Origin: Myxococcales bacterium
GTDB taxonomy: Bacteria > Myxococcota > Myxococcia > Myxococcales > Myxococcaceae
Length of the DNA: 64,000 nucleotides
NCBI GenBank assembly: GCA_030681895.1
Contig: JAUXRI010000044.1
Span: 1 to 64,000, forward strand
Reading direction: 5' to 3'
In this document: piece after piece, positions 27,753 to 35,795 of the stretch
How the letters are laid out: every line of letters begins with the position of its first letter
Numbering within the stretch: position 1 is the first letter of the stretch
Translations under genes and position numbers: made by a program
The notes under the pieces: model-generated
The model's database searches: none
Told to the model about the DNA's origin: nothing
What the model saw: the letters and a program-made list of their open reading frames with translations, nothing else

Positions 27753-28874
27753 ATGACGCTGCTGATCATCCTCGTGGCCATCGTCGTCGTGCTCGTTTTG
27801 TGGGTGACGGGCTCCCGGGTGGCGTACCACCTCGCCGATCGACCCAGGCTGCTGCGCGTTCCCACCGCCGACGGCTGGTCGCTGTCGCTGTGGTTTCGCG
27901 CGCCCTCGCAGCAGCGCTTCGCCCAGCCCGTCGTCCTGTGCCATGGCCTGGGGAACAACCACGCCTTCTTCGAATTCCGGGGGCGCTCGCACTTCGCCCG
28001 CGTGCTGGCCGACGCAGGGTTTCAGGTCTTCACGATGGACTGTCGAGGTGCAGGGCGAACGGTCGCGCCCGAGCCGGCGTTCGCCCACGTGACCATCGAC
28101 GATCACGTGGACTTCGACGTGCCCGCGGTGCTCGAGGCGGTGCGCGAGGTGACGGGCCAGTCGCAGGTGTTGTGGGTGGGCCACTCGCTGGGCGGGGTCA
28201 TCGGCCTGCTCGCGTCAGCGCGAAAGGCGCAGGGCCGGCTCGCGGCGCTGGTGACCATCGGCAGCCCGCTGTTCTTCCGGAAGAGCGCGTTCTTTCCGAG
28301 GGCCCTCATGCTCGCGCAGGCGCTCTCTCCGGCCGGTCAGTTCCCCGCGCGGGTGCTCTCGACCTTGTTCGCGCCTATTGCCGGGTTGTTTCCGCCGCCT
28401 CGCGTCGCCCGCGTCACAGCGCGCGTCTCGAACATCGACGGCGTGGAGCAGCGCTACCTGCTGGCCAACGCGTTCGCCGATCTCTGGCGCGGCGTGCTCT
28501 CACAGCTCGAGCGGTGGATCGTCACGGGCCGCTTGACGAGCTCGGTCACCGGGGAAGACCTGCGCACGCCGGCGCTCGCCATCACCGACGTCCCGACGCT
28601 GGTGATTGGCGGGAGCGTCGACCACCTCGCGCCGATCGACGTGACCGAACAGCTCTTCACCGAGCTCCAGGCCCGCGACAAGGAGCTGGTGCTCGTCGGC
28701 GAGGCCTTCGGCCATGAGGTCGACTACGGGCACGGCGATCTCATCGTCGGGCGCGACGCCGACCGCGACGTCTACCCGCCCATCCTGCGGTTCCTCGAGC
28801 GTCACGCGCGGCCGATCGAGCTGGCCGCAGGCGGCGATCGCAGTCTGCAGGACGTCCCGACGCCCTCGCCATGA
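27753..28874 (+). CDS. Membrane-anchored alpha/beta hydrolase
   Basis: 373 residues. An N-terminal hydrophobic helix (MTLLIILVAIVVVLVLWV) works as a signal anchor. The alpha/beta hydrolase fold has VVLCHGLGNNHAFFEFRGRS, nucleophile elbow GHSLGG, an acidic turn in VLVIGGSVDHLAPID and a His in EAFGHEVDYGHGD. The overall pattern recalls PHA-synthase-like and lipase family members, and the mention of GSPLFFRKSAFFPR suggests a lid. Likely acts on lipid or ester at the membrane; substrate unknown. It is divergent from pssA, which may reflect a shared lipid theme. Confidence 0.75.
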   Translation: MTLLIILVAIVVVLVLWVTGSRVAYHLADRPRLLRVPTADGWSLSLWFRAPSQQRFAQPVVLCHGLGNNHAFFEFRGRSHFARVLADAGFQVFTMDCRGAGRTVAPEPAFAHVTIDDHVDFDVPAVLEAVREVTGQSQVLWVGHSLGGVIGLLASARKAQGRLAALVTIGSPLFFRKSAFFPRALMLAQALSPAGQFPARVLSTLFAPIAGLFPPPRVARVTARVSNIDGVEQRYLLANAFADLWRGVLSQLERWIVTGRLTSSVTGEDLRTPALAITDVPTLVIGGSVDHLAPIDVTEQLFTELQARDKELVLVGEAFGHEVDYGHGDLIVGRDADRDVYPPILRFLERHARPIELAAGGDRSLQDVPTPSP

Positions 28875-29175
28875 CGGCGTCAGTCGTCTGGTGTTGCTGA
28901 TCCGCGATCACCGTCTCGAAGCGCGCCTGCGTCGCTCCGAAGGTTGTTGGCCCGGCGTGGTGTCGATGGTGATGCTGCGCGGCGCTGCGGCGCCATCGAG
29001 TCGAGGCCCGTGGACGACGGGCTGGTGGCAGCGCCGGTGGTCGTCGTCACCTGTTCGAAGCGCACCGCGCGGGTGACGAGAGCTCGTGCTCGGTGAGTGT
29101 GTGCGCGGGGGATGGTGATGGCGACGTGAGCGCCGGCGGCCGACACGCGACGGACTTGCGCCGTTCCTTGCGCGC
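28875..29175. other. Convergent intergenic region with no supported gene
   Basis: 301 bases between two convergent genes. Open frames here are Arg/Ser/Pro-rich and look like high-GC noise. A short GC hairpin (GGCGC-TGCG-GCGCC) near 28980 has no T-run, so a factor-independent terminator is not supported. Nothing else is visible. Confidence 0.5.
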
Positions 29176-30681
29176 TCACCGCCGCGGGCCGAGAGGTCCT
29201 TGCAGGCAGCGCAGCCGTGGCAGTTCGGTGCCGGCCGTCACCGCCTTCACCGTGACGAACGACTCGGTCGCGCAGTCGGCCCACACCGCGACGTCACCTC
29301 CCTGCGCAGTGAGCGTGCCGACGTTCAGCAAACCATCTTCGGGCACGGCCAGCGCCGGTCCACGCCCTCCGCGCGAGGTGACCTGGGTGGCGCTCACCGT
29401 GCTCTTGCGCTCCACCACGATGGCGCTCGTCTCGGCGCCCGACACGTCGACGCTGCCTGCCGTCACGGTGGCGTAGCTCGACGCGTAGAGCCCCGAGCCT
29501 TCGAGCCCGCTCGCCTCCAGCCGCTCGATCGAGACCTTCGCGTCACGCACGTGGAGGGCGTCACCGCCCCCGCCGCGAAGCCCATTCGCCGTGAGCACGC
29601 CGATGGAGGCCGTGCCCTGTCTCACCATCACGCCCCACGCCTGCGAGTCGGTCACCGTCACGGCGCCGAGCACGCTGGTGCACCCGAGCAGCTGGACGCC
29701 GCCCAGCGGCCCCGCGCGCTGCACCGTCGTGTTCGTCAGCCGCAGCGTCGAGTTGAGGAGTGACACGCCGCCACCGAAGGCTCCACCGCTCGTCAGCCCA
29801 TCGAGGTCGACATCGCTGCCCACGCCCAGCACCGCGTACTCGTGGCCGGTGACGTCGAGCCCGCGGAGCGTGGCCTTCGTCTTCGAGATCGACACCGCCG
29901 TGCGCATGCCGCCCGCGGCGCGAAGGCCCGTCAGGACCAGCGAGCCCCCGATGGTCTGCACGGCCGTCGCCGGGCCCTCGCTCGAGACCGTCGTCAGCGT
30001 CACCGCGGAGTCCTTCGCGCGAACCCCGATGAGGAGCGGGCCCGAGACCTTCACGTCGTCGAGCGTTACGCTCGAGTTCGTCGCGTCGACGCCCACCACC
30101 CCATCGACGCGCGAGCTCACCTCGAGGTGATGACCGGTCAGGCCCCCGTCGACGAGCTGCACGCCCGCGCTGCGGTGGCCCGAGAACTTCACGTACTCCA
30201 GCGAGAGAGCGCCGGTGGCCGAGATGCCCAGGCGGCCGCCCTGCACCGACAGCCGAACCAGCGAGAGGGGACCCGGCGTCGAGACGACCGTGCCGCCCCC
30301 TTCGTCGAAGAGCACCACCTCACCGTGGCCTTCGAGGCGCGTGCCCCCGGGGAAGACGAACGGCCCACGGTACAGCCCGCTTCGCACGTGCACGCTCGCC
30401 GGCTCGGTGATCGCCGGAAACTGCTTCAGCGCCGCCGCCCGGCCCCCGTCACCACCCTCGGGCGCGAACGCATCGACCCACAGCTCCGGCCGCTCCGTCG
30501 GGCCCCTGGCCGGCTCGGGAGGCATCACGCGCACGCAGCTGGCCAGCATGAGGGCGCACACCAGCCCCATGACGCGATCGATCGATGCGGCGCGCCGATC
30601 ACGAATGTGCGAGAAGCCCCAACGACGCCGGGCGGTTGTGGGCGTCGGCTGATCGTTCCCCGGGTCTGGCTGATCAGACAT
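29176..30681 (-). CDS. Right-handed beta-helix lipoprotein
   Basis: 501 residues from ATG 30681 (MSDQPDPGND). A ~35-residue polar, basic lead precedes a hydrophobic stretch and lipobox (MGLVCALMLASC), so the true start could be as late as 30570. The body is parallel beta-helix-like, ~25-residue coils such as LSLVRLSVQGGRLGISATGA and VRAKDSAVTLTTVSSEG, with no catalytic residues recognised. Such folds occur in pectate-lyase-like and surface-binding proteins. Probably an outer-membrane lipoprotein. It is divergent from the HU gene. Confidence 0.75.
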   Translation of the reverse strand: MSDQPDPGNDQPTPTTARRRWGFSHIRDRRAASIDRVMGLVCALMLASCVRVMPPEPARGPTERPELWVDAFAPEGGDGGRAAALKQFPAITEPASVHVRSGLYRGPFVFPGGTRLEGHGEVVLFDEGGGTVVSTPGPLSLVRLSVQGGRLGISATGALSLEYVKFSGHRSAGVQLVDGGLTGHHLEVSSRVDGVVGVDATNSSVTLDDVKVSGPLLIGVRAKDSAVTLTTVSSEGPATAVQTIGGSLVLTGLRAAGGMRTAVSISKTKATLRGLDVTGHEYAVLGVGSDVDLDGLTSGGAFGGGVSLLNSTLRLTNTTVQRAGPLGGVQLLGCTSVLGAVTVTDSQAWGVMVRQGTASIGVLTANGLRGGGGDALHVRDAKVSIERLEASGLEGSGLYASSYATVTAGSVDVSGAETSAIVVERKSTVSATQVTSRGGRGPALAVPEDGLLNVGTLTAQGGDVAVWADCATESFVTVKAVTAGTELPRLRCLQGPLGPRR

Positions 30682-30712
30682 GGGAGCGGCTGTATAAGAG
30701 TTGTGTCTGTGA

Positions 30713-30742
30713 TTGACGTCGTTGATTTTGCTCTGGTATTCA
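30713..30742 (+). promoter_or_regulatory. Putative sigma-70 promoter of the HU gene
   Basis: TTGACG at 30713-30718 and TATTCA at 30737-30742 with an 18-base gap, 41 bases before the HU start. The -35 is close to consensus and the -10 is weaker. Nearby is CGCAG...CTGCG, a small inverted repeat. Confidence 0.4.
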
Positions 30743-30783
30743 CGCGCCCCTCGCAGCGGCAGCTGCGACTCGGGAGGGTTCAC

Positions 30784-31053
30784 ATGACGAAAGCAGAGCT
30801 GGTCGAGGCTGTGGCGCAGCAGACGCGGTTGACCAAGAAGGACGCGGCCCATCTCATGGACGTGGTCTTCGACAACATCGGCAAGGCCGTGAAGGCCGAC
30901 GCGCGGTTCAGCTACCCGGGCTTCGGCACGTGGAGCATCCGCACCCGGAAGGCTCGCCGCATTCGCAACCCGCAGACCAACGAGCTGATGAAGCTCAAGG
31001 CCACCAAGACCATCGGCTTCCGGCCTGCCAAGGAACTCAAAGACACGCTCTGA
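30784..31053 (+). CDS. HU/IHF-family DNA-binding protein
   Basis: 89 residues, usual for the family, from ATG 30784 with GGAGGG 5 bases upstream. MTKAELVEAVAQQTRLTKKDAAHLMDVVFDNI forms the dimerising helices; FGTWSIRTRKARRIRNPQTNE is the beta-arm with the Arg/Asn-Pro tip that intercalates DNA; the family end KTIGFRPAKELKDTL follows. HU versus IHF cannot be told apart safely. It compacts and bends nucleoid DNA. The longer open frame that includes it is antisense to the beta-helix gene and should not be used as the start. Confidence 0.93.
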   Translation: MTKAELVEAVAQQTRLTKKDAAHLMDVVFDNIGKAVKADARFSYPGFGTWSIRTRKARRIRNPQTNELMKLKATKTIGFRPAKELKDTL

Positions 31054-31081
31054 GTCGTCGAGTGTCGTCGTCGTTGCACTG

Positions 31082-31118
31082 CGGGCTCCGCGCGAACGTG
31101 CGGGGCCCGTTTTGTTTT
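31082..31118 (+). terminator. Factor-independent terminator after the HU gene
   Basis: CGGGCTCCGCGC pairs with GTGCGGGGCCCG across a GAAC loop: a 12-bp stem with two G-U pairs, followed by TTTTGTTTT. It lies 28 bases after the HU stop and just before the end of the opposing gene, so it may serve both strands. Confidence 0.85.
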
Positions 31119-31124
31119 CCGCCA

Positions 31125-31520
31125 TCAGAGGCCCAGCAGCTTCGGGTCGCCCGTTCCGCCATCGCCGTACCGGCGCCAGGCCTCGTCGATGCTGAGGTGC
31201 CTGAGGGTCGCCAGCGCTTCGACGACCGCGCCAGCTTCGATGAAGACCAGCCCCGACGCCGTGAAGAGCGACACGAAGACGCCCGGAGTGTTCGCCGACT
31301 TGAAGCCCCGGCAATGAAGAAAGTTCACCAGCTTCGGGAGCGCGTGCGAGAGGAAGTACTCGTCGACGTTCGTCGTCGGTACGAAGAGCTCGTAGCTGAA
31401 CGCGGGCTGGCCGGTGCGGTCCTCGACGTCGAGCCTGGCCTCTTCGATGGCCTCGTTCGCGTGGGCGGGGTCGGCGCGGAGGAACGCGCGCTGGACCAGC
31501 ACCTCGAGGACCGCGCTCAT
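31125..31520 (-). CDS. Hypothetical protein, 131 residues
   Basis: Starts ATG 31520, overlapping the upstream M23-peptidase stop as ATGA, so translation is coupled. Soluble, mixed alpha/beta; no signal peptide. It reads like an adaptor or small enzyme domain (AGAVVEALATLRHLSIDEAWRRY near the end), but the family is not recognised. Coupling to a peptidoglycan peptidase hints at cell-wall work, though only through position. Confidence 0.6.
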   Translation of the reverse strand: MSAVLEVLVQRAFLRADPAHANEAIEEARLDVEDRTGQPAFSYELFVPTTNVDEYFLSHALPKLVNFLHCRGFKSANTPGVFVSLFTASGLVFIEAGAVVEALATLRHLSIDEAWRRYGDGGTGDPKLLGL

Positions 31521-32386
31521 CGCGTCACCATCAGCGAACCACCCGGGCCCGGCAGCTCGGTCTCGGGATCGAGCGGCTCGCCGTCACGGCGCAGCTCGAA
31601 GTGCAGGTGAACGCCAGTCGCCGTGCCCGTCTTGCCCGCCCAGCCGATGACGTCTCCTCGTTTGACGACCTCACCGGGGTGCACCGACCAGCCCGACAGG
31701 TGGCTGTACCGCGTCGCGAGGTGCGGGTCGTGTTGCAGCTCGACCTGCTTGCCGTGGCCCGAGTTCCAGCCGGCGAACGCCACGATGCCCGGGGCGACCG
31801 CGTAGACGGGCTGGGCGCGCGTGGCCTCGAGATCGACGCCGGCGTGGAACCGGTAGTCGCCGTGAATGGGGTGGTTGCGGTGGCCCCACGGGCTGGTCAC
31901 CACGACCGGGTCGACGGGCCAGCTGAACGTCGCCGGGTTCGCGCGGAGCTGACGGCCCCCACGCGTCATCGTCACCAGCTTCATGGTGAGGGTCGCGAGC
32001 GTCTGCTGGGCGTGGCTCGCAACGTCGGAGGGCACGTCGCCGAACCGGGCACCGTCCGCCTCGAAGGCGGTCTGGAGCCACAGGCGCGCACGCACCAGGT
32101 CGAGCGCCGACGGGTTTCGTTTCGTCAGCGCGTCGACGTCCTCGAGCACGCTGCGCCACGCTTCGGCCAGCGGCGCCGGCATGGGCGCTCCTCGAGGCGT
32201 CTCGTGACGGGTGCGATCGGCCTCTTCGACGAACCGTTGGAGCCGCTCGAGCAGCTCGGCCGAGGCGACCGGCAGCGTCTCTTTGCGATGTGGCGCACCC
32301 AGCACCTCTTCGGCAGAGAGCCGCTCGACCGGCGCGGACGCGCACGAGGCAAGAACCGCGAGCATGAGAGGGCCGACCAGACGCAT
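31517..32386 (-). CDS. M23-family peptidoglycan peptidase lipoprotein
   Basis: 289 residues from ATG 32386. Signal MRLVGPLMLAVLASC marks a lipoprotein. Residues ~30-160 are helical, possibly coiled coil. The M23/LytM domain has PVVVTSPWGHRNHPIHGDYRFHAGVDLEA (HxxxD metal pair) and TGVHLHFELR (HxH), so all zinc ligands seem present and it should be an active endopeptidase cutting peptidoglycan cross-bridges. Periplasmic, anchored. It is divergent from alr, so two wall genes share a control region. Confidence 0.88.
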   Translation of the reverse strand: MRLVGPLMLAVLASCASAPVERLSAEEVLGAPHRKETLPVASAELLERLQRFVEEADRTRHETPRGAPMPAPLAEAWRSVLEDVDALTKRNPSALDLVRARLWLQTAFEADGARFGDVPSDVASHAQQTLATLTMKLVTMTRGGRQLRANPATFSWPVDPVVVTSPWGHRNHPIHGDYRFHAGVDLEATRAQPVYAVAPGIVAFAGWNSGHGKQVELQHDPHLATRYSHLSGWSVHPGEVVKRGDVIGWAGKTGTATGVHLHFELRRDGEPLDPETELPGPGGSLMVTR

Positions 32387-32508
32387 CGCCTGGCACCGTA
32401 GCAGTGCTGGAACGTCACGGCCGCTTCCCGGCGCCGCTGGTGGGACGGCGTCCGACACGTCCGTCGCCAAAAGACGACGCGCTGAATTCGGAGTAGGTGA
32501 TTTCGCCC

Positions 32509-33690
32509 ATGTCCGTCCCCGCACCCGGCGAGCTGTCCTCACGCCTCGAGCTGTCCGCGTCGGCCTTTCGCGCCAACGTCGCAGCGTTTCGCGGCGTGGC
32601 CGGGGCCTCCCGTCGCGTCGGCGCGGTGCTCAAGGGCAACGCGTACGGGCATGGGTTCTCCGAGATGCTGCCGTTGGCGCACGCGGCGGCCGACTGGCTC
32701 TACGCCATCACGCCGAACGAGGGCCTCGCCGTTCGCGCGTTCGAGGCGGCCCAGTCAGCCGCGCGTCGTGACGTGCTGGTCATCGGCGCGGTGTCGGCGG
32801 GCGAAGTCGTGGCGCTCGCCGAGGCAGGGGTCGACGTGGTGGTGGCCGATCGCTCCTTCGAGGCCGCGGTGCCGCTGTTGCGCGCGAAGGGCCTCAAGGC
32901 CTCGGTGCACGTTCACGTGGACACCGGCCTCGGTCGTGAAGGCTTCACCACCACGCAGCTCGCGGCCGGAGACGCCGACGCTCTCGCCTCAGCCCGCGAC
33001 GTGCTGGAGGTGAAGGGCGTGTTGAGCCACTTCGCCAACACCGAAGACGTGACCGAGCAGTCGTACGCGAGCACGCAGCTCGACGCGTTCAGCCGGGCGT
33101 TCGAGGTGTTGTCCCAGCGCATTCAGTTGTCTCCGTCCACGTCGCGTCACTTCGCGGCCAGCGCGGCGGCGCTCGTGCTCCCACCGTCACGCTTCGACGT
33201 CGTGCGGGTGGGCATCAGCCTCTACGGCCTGTGGCCTTCCACCGAGACGCGCCTGTCATCGAAGGTGGTGCTGGGCGAGCTGCCGACGCTCCACCCTGTG
33301 CTGTCGTGGCGATGCCCCAGTCAGGTCGTGAAGTGGCTGCCCGCGGGGAGCTACGTTGGTTACGGCTGCACGTGGCGATGTGGCGCAGACACTCGCGTCG
33401 CCGTGCTGCCAGTCGGCTACTGGGATGGGTACCCCCGCCTCGCGTCCGGGAAGGCTCACGTGCTGGTCAACGGCCGCCGCTGCCCGGTGCTGGGCCGCGT
33501 GATGATGAACCACCTCATCGTCGACGTGACACACGCGGTGACGAACGAGGCGCCGTTGGTCGCGACGTTGCTGGGCCGCGATGGCGACGAGAGCATCTCG
33601 GCCGAGACGCTCGCTGGCTGGGCGCAGACGATTCACTACGAGCTCGTCACGCGCCTGGGCGCTCACCTGCCGCGTCGGATCGTGGAGTAG
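32509..33690 (+). CDS. alr: Alanine racemase
   Basis: 393 residues from ATG 32509 (AGGTGA upstream); GTG 32497 is possible. The PLP-lysine loop is VLKGNAYGHG, K42 (Gly where Ala is usual), and the second catalytic Tyr lies in GSYVGYGCTWRCGADTRVAVLPVGYWDGYPR. The usual MDMC-like segment reads MMNHLIVDVTH, a slight departure. It interconverts L- and D-alanine for peptidoglycan. nth follows after 3 bases, so they share a transcript. Confidence 0.92.
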   Translation: MSVPAPGELSSRLELSASAFRANVAAFRGVAGASRRVGAVLKGNAYGHGFSEMLPLAHAAADWLYAITPNEGLAVRAFEAAQSAARRDVLVIGAVSAGEVVALAEAGVDVVVADRSFEAAVPLLRAKGLKASVHVHVDTGLGREGFTTTQLAAGDADALASARDVLEVKGVLSHFANTEDVTEQSYASTQLDAFSRAFEVLSQRIQLSPSTSRHFAASAAALVLPPSRFDVVRVGISLYGLWPSTETRLSSKVVLGELPTLHPVLSWRCPSQVVKWLPAGSYVGYGCTWRCGADTRVAVLPVGYWDGYPRLASGKAHVLVNGRRCPVLGRVMMNHLIVDVTHAVTNEAPLVATLLGRDGDESISAETLAGWAQTIHYELVTRLGAHLPRRIVE

Positions 33691-33693
33691 CCG

Positions 33694-34359
33694 ATGGCCG
33701 CTGAGCGCGCCGAGGAGCGCAGGCAGCGCGCCCTCGAGGTGATTCGCCGCCTCGACGCCGCGATGCCCGAGGCGAAGATCGAGCTCGACTTCACCACGCC
33801 GCTCGAGCTGCTCGTCGCGGTGCTGCTCTCGGCCCAGACGACCGACAAGCGGGTGAATCTGGTGACGCCGGCGCTGTTCCGCGAGTTCCGCAGCGCCGCC
33901 GACTACGCCGCCACGACGCCAGCGGTGCTCGAGGGCTACCTCAAGTCCGTCGGGCTCTTCCGCAACAAGTCGAAGGCGCTGGTGAAGCTGGGGCAGGCGC
34001 TGCTGGATCGTCACCACGGCCAGGTGCCCACCTCACGCGCGGCGCTCTCGGAGCTGCCCGGCGTCGGCAACAAGACGGCCGGCGTCGTCACCATCCACCT
34101 CGACGGTGAGCGCGCCTTCCCAGTCGACACGCACATCTTGAGGCTGTCGAAGCGGCTCGGGTTTTCCCGGCATCAGCACCCCGACGACCTCGAAGCCGAC
34201 CTGCGGCGCCTGCTCCCCGACACGCTCTGGTTCAAAGCCCACCAGCTCATCATCTGGCACGGCCGGCGGGTCTGCGACGCGAAGAAGCCGGCCTGCCACC
34301 GCTGCGTCCTCGCGGAGCTCTGCCCGAAGCGCGGCGTTCCAAAGAAGAAGAAGCCCTGA
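33694..34359 (+). CDS. nth: Endonuclease III (DNA glycosylase/AP lyase)
   Basis: 221 residues, usual for Nth. Helix-hairpin-helix LPGVGNKTAG with catalytic Lys127, and Asp145 in VDTH. The iron-sulfur cluster loop C194-x6-C201-x2-C204-x5-C210 is intact. It removes oxidised pyrimidines and cuts the abasic site. Lys-rich end GVPKKKKP. Follows alr by 3 bases. Confidence 0.95.
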   Translation: MAAERAEERRQRALEVIRRLDAAMPEAKIELDFTTPLELLVAVLLSAQTTDKRVNLVTPALFREFRSAADYAATTPAVLEGYLKSVGLFRNKSKALVKLGQALLDRHHGQVPTSRAALSELPGVGNKTAGVVTIHLDGERAFPVDTHILRLSKRLGFSRHQHPDDLEADLRRLLPDTLWFKAHQLIIWHGRRVCDAKKPACHRCVLAELCPKRGVPKKKKP

Positions 34360-34514
34360 GCTGTGAACTTCGCTGCCCAGGTGGGTCTCTCAAGAGCTGA
34401 GAACGCCTGAGGTTGACGCCCGTCATCGAGCTGCACCGATAAGGTCTCGCTGCATCAATCAGAATGAACGCTGAGCGGGTCGCGTCAGGGGTCGTCGCAG
34501 TCGTTGGTGAATGA

Positions 34515-34536
34515 TCGGTGAGCACCTGTTCACCGA
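34515..34536. promoter_or_regulatory. Near-palindrome upstream of the TetR gene (candidate operator)
   Basis: Arms TCGGTGA (34515-34521) and TCACCGA (34530-34536) around an 8-base centre; 18 of 22 positions are symmetric. This size fits a TetR-type operator, and it ends 45 bases before the preferred GTG start. Probably binds the regulator in autoregulation. Confidence 0.5.
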
Positions 34537-34581
34537 AGCAGAGTGGCGCGCCGGCCGGGCCGCGCCGTTTCCGGGGTTTCT

Positions 34582-35169
34582 GTGGCCGACACGACGCGAG
34601 ATCGACAACGCGAGGCGACGCGGCAACGCCTCTACGAGGCGGCGCTGGGCATCTTCCGCCGTGACGGCTTTCGAGATGCGCGGGTCGACGACATCACGCT
34701 CGTCGCGGGCGTCAGCCGCACCGCGTTCTACTTCCACTTCCCGACCAAGGAAGACGTGCTGTCCGAGCTGATGCGGCGCACCGAGCAGCCGATCTGCGAT
34801 GCCGTCATGGCCCTGCCTCAGGACGCCGAGCTCGCGCTGGTGCTCGACACCGTCACCGAGTGGATGAATCGGGTCTGGCAGGACGAGCGGGCGTTGATCA
34901 TCGACACCATGGCGGTCGGCCTTCGCATCGAAGCGGGGAGCCCACAGCCGAACGGGCTCCGCGCGCTCCTGGGAAATCGCTTCGCCAGGGCGGCCGAGGG
35001 GGGAATGCTCTCTCTGTCGCAGCGCCCCGAAATGCTCGCCGATCTCTACCTGCTGGGGTGCCTGTCGACGATGGTGTCGTGGGCCCAGCACGAAGGCAGC
35101 AGCCTGATCGACTCACTCACGGCGGCGAACCGGCTGTTCCTCAACGGAGCGCGAAAGTCGCCGAACTGA
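34582..35169 (+). CDS. TetR-family transcriptional regulator
   Basis: 195 residues from GTG 34582 (GGGG 5 bases upstream); GTG 34543 is an alternative that adds 13 codons. The N-terminal HTH is typical: RQRLYEAALGIFRRDGFRDARVDDITLVAGVSRTAFYFHFPTKEDVLSELM. The C-terminal ligand/dimer domain is helical and gives no clue to the ligand. Nothing adjacent on the same strand looks like its target. A palindrome precedes it. It ends 3 bases before the end of the opposing def gene. Confidence 0.88.
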   Translation: MADTTRDRQREATRQRLYEAALGIFRRDGFRDARVDDITLVAGVSRTAFYFHFPTKEDVLSELMRRTEQPICDAVMALPQDAELALVLDTVTEWMNRVWQDERALIIDTMAVGLRIEAGSPQPNGLRALLGNRFARAAEGGMLSLSQRPEMLADLYLLGCLSTMVSWAQHEGSSLIDSLTAANRLFLNGARKSPN

Positions 35170-35172
35170 CGC

Positions 35173-35745
35173 TCAGCGCAGCTCTGCGCGACGAGCGGCC
35201 TTCGCCTTCTTCGCGTCGGCAGCGGCTTCCTTCTTGTCGGCTTCCTGCGCGGCCTGGAGCTTCTTCATCCGCTTGCGGATGAGCTCTCGCTTCAGCGTCG
35301 AGATGTGGTCGACGAACATCGTGCCCTTGAGGTGGTCGGTCTCGTGCTGCACGGCGATGGCGAGCAGGCCGTCGCACGTCATCGTCTGCTCCTGGCCGTC
35401 GGCGTCGAGGAAGCGCACGGTGATGATGGCGGCGCGATCGACGTCTTCGGCTTCACCTGGAATCGACAGACAGCCTTCGCGGTACTCGACCGTGCCTTCG
35501 AGGGTGAGGATCTGCGGGTTCACCATCGCCAGCGGCTTCGCTTCGGGCTGACGCGGGGTGGTGTCGACGACGATGACGTTCTTGAGCACGCCGATCTGCG
35601 GCGCCGCGAGGCCGACACCGTCGGCGGCGTACATCGAGTCGAAGAGGTCTTTGATCAGCCCACGGATCGAGTCGTCGACGACCGACACGGGCTCGGCCTT
35701 CTGCTTGAGCACGGGGTGCGGCCACACCAGGATTTCGCGAACCAT
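35173..35745 (-). CDS. def: Peptide deformylase
   Basis: 190 residues from ATG 35745. All three motifs are intact: GVGLAAPQIG (43-52), EGCLS (90-94, metal ligand Cys92) and QHETDH (133-138, metal His134/His138 and Glu135). It removes formyl groups from nascent proteins. The C-terminus is a long Lys/Ala/Glu tail (QAAQEADKKEAAADAKKAKAARRAELR), longer than usual and helical. The next gene upstream on the same strand stops 50 bases earlier. Confidence 0.95.
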   Translation of the reverse strand: MVREILVWPHPVLKQKAEPVSVVDDSIRGLIKDLFDSMYAADGVGLAAPQIGVLKNVIVVDTTPRQPEAKPLAMVNPQILTLEGTVEYREGCLSIPGEAEDVDRAAIITVRFLDADGQEQTMTCDGLLAIAVQHETDHLKGTMFVDHISTLKRELIRKRMKKLQAAQEADKKEAAADAKKAKAARRAELR

Positions 35746-35795
35746 GGCGCCTTTTGTAACGCGCACTGGCGGCTCTCGCCAAGCCGGGTGACGGG

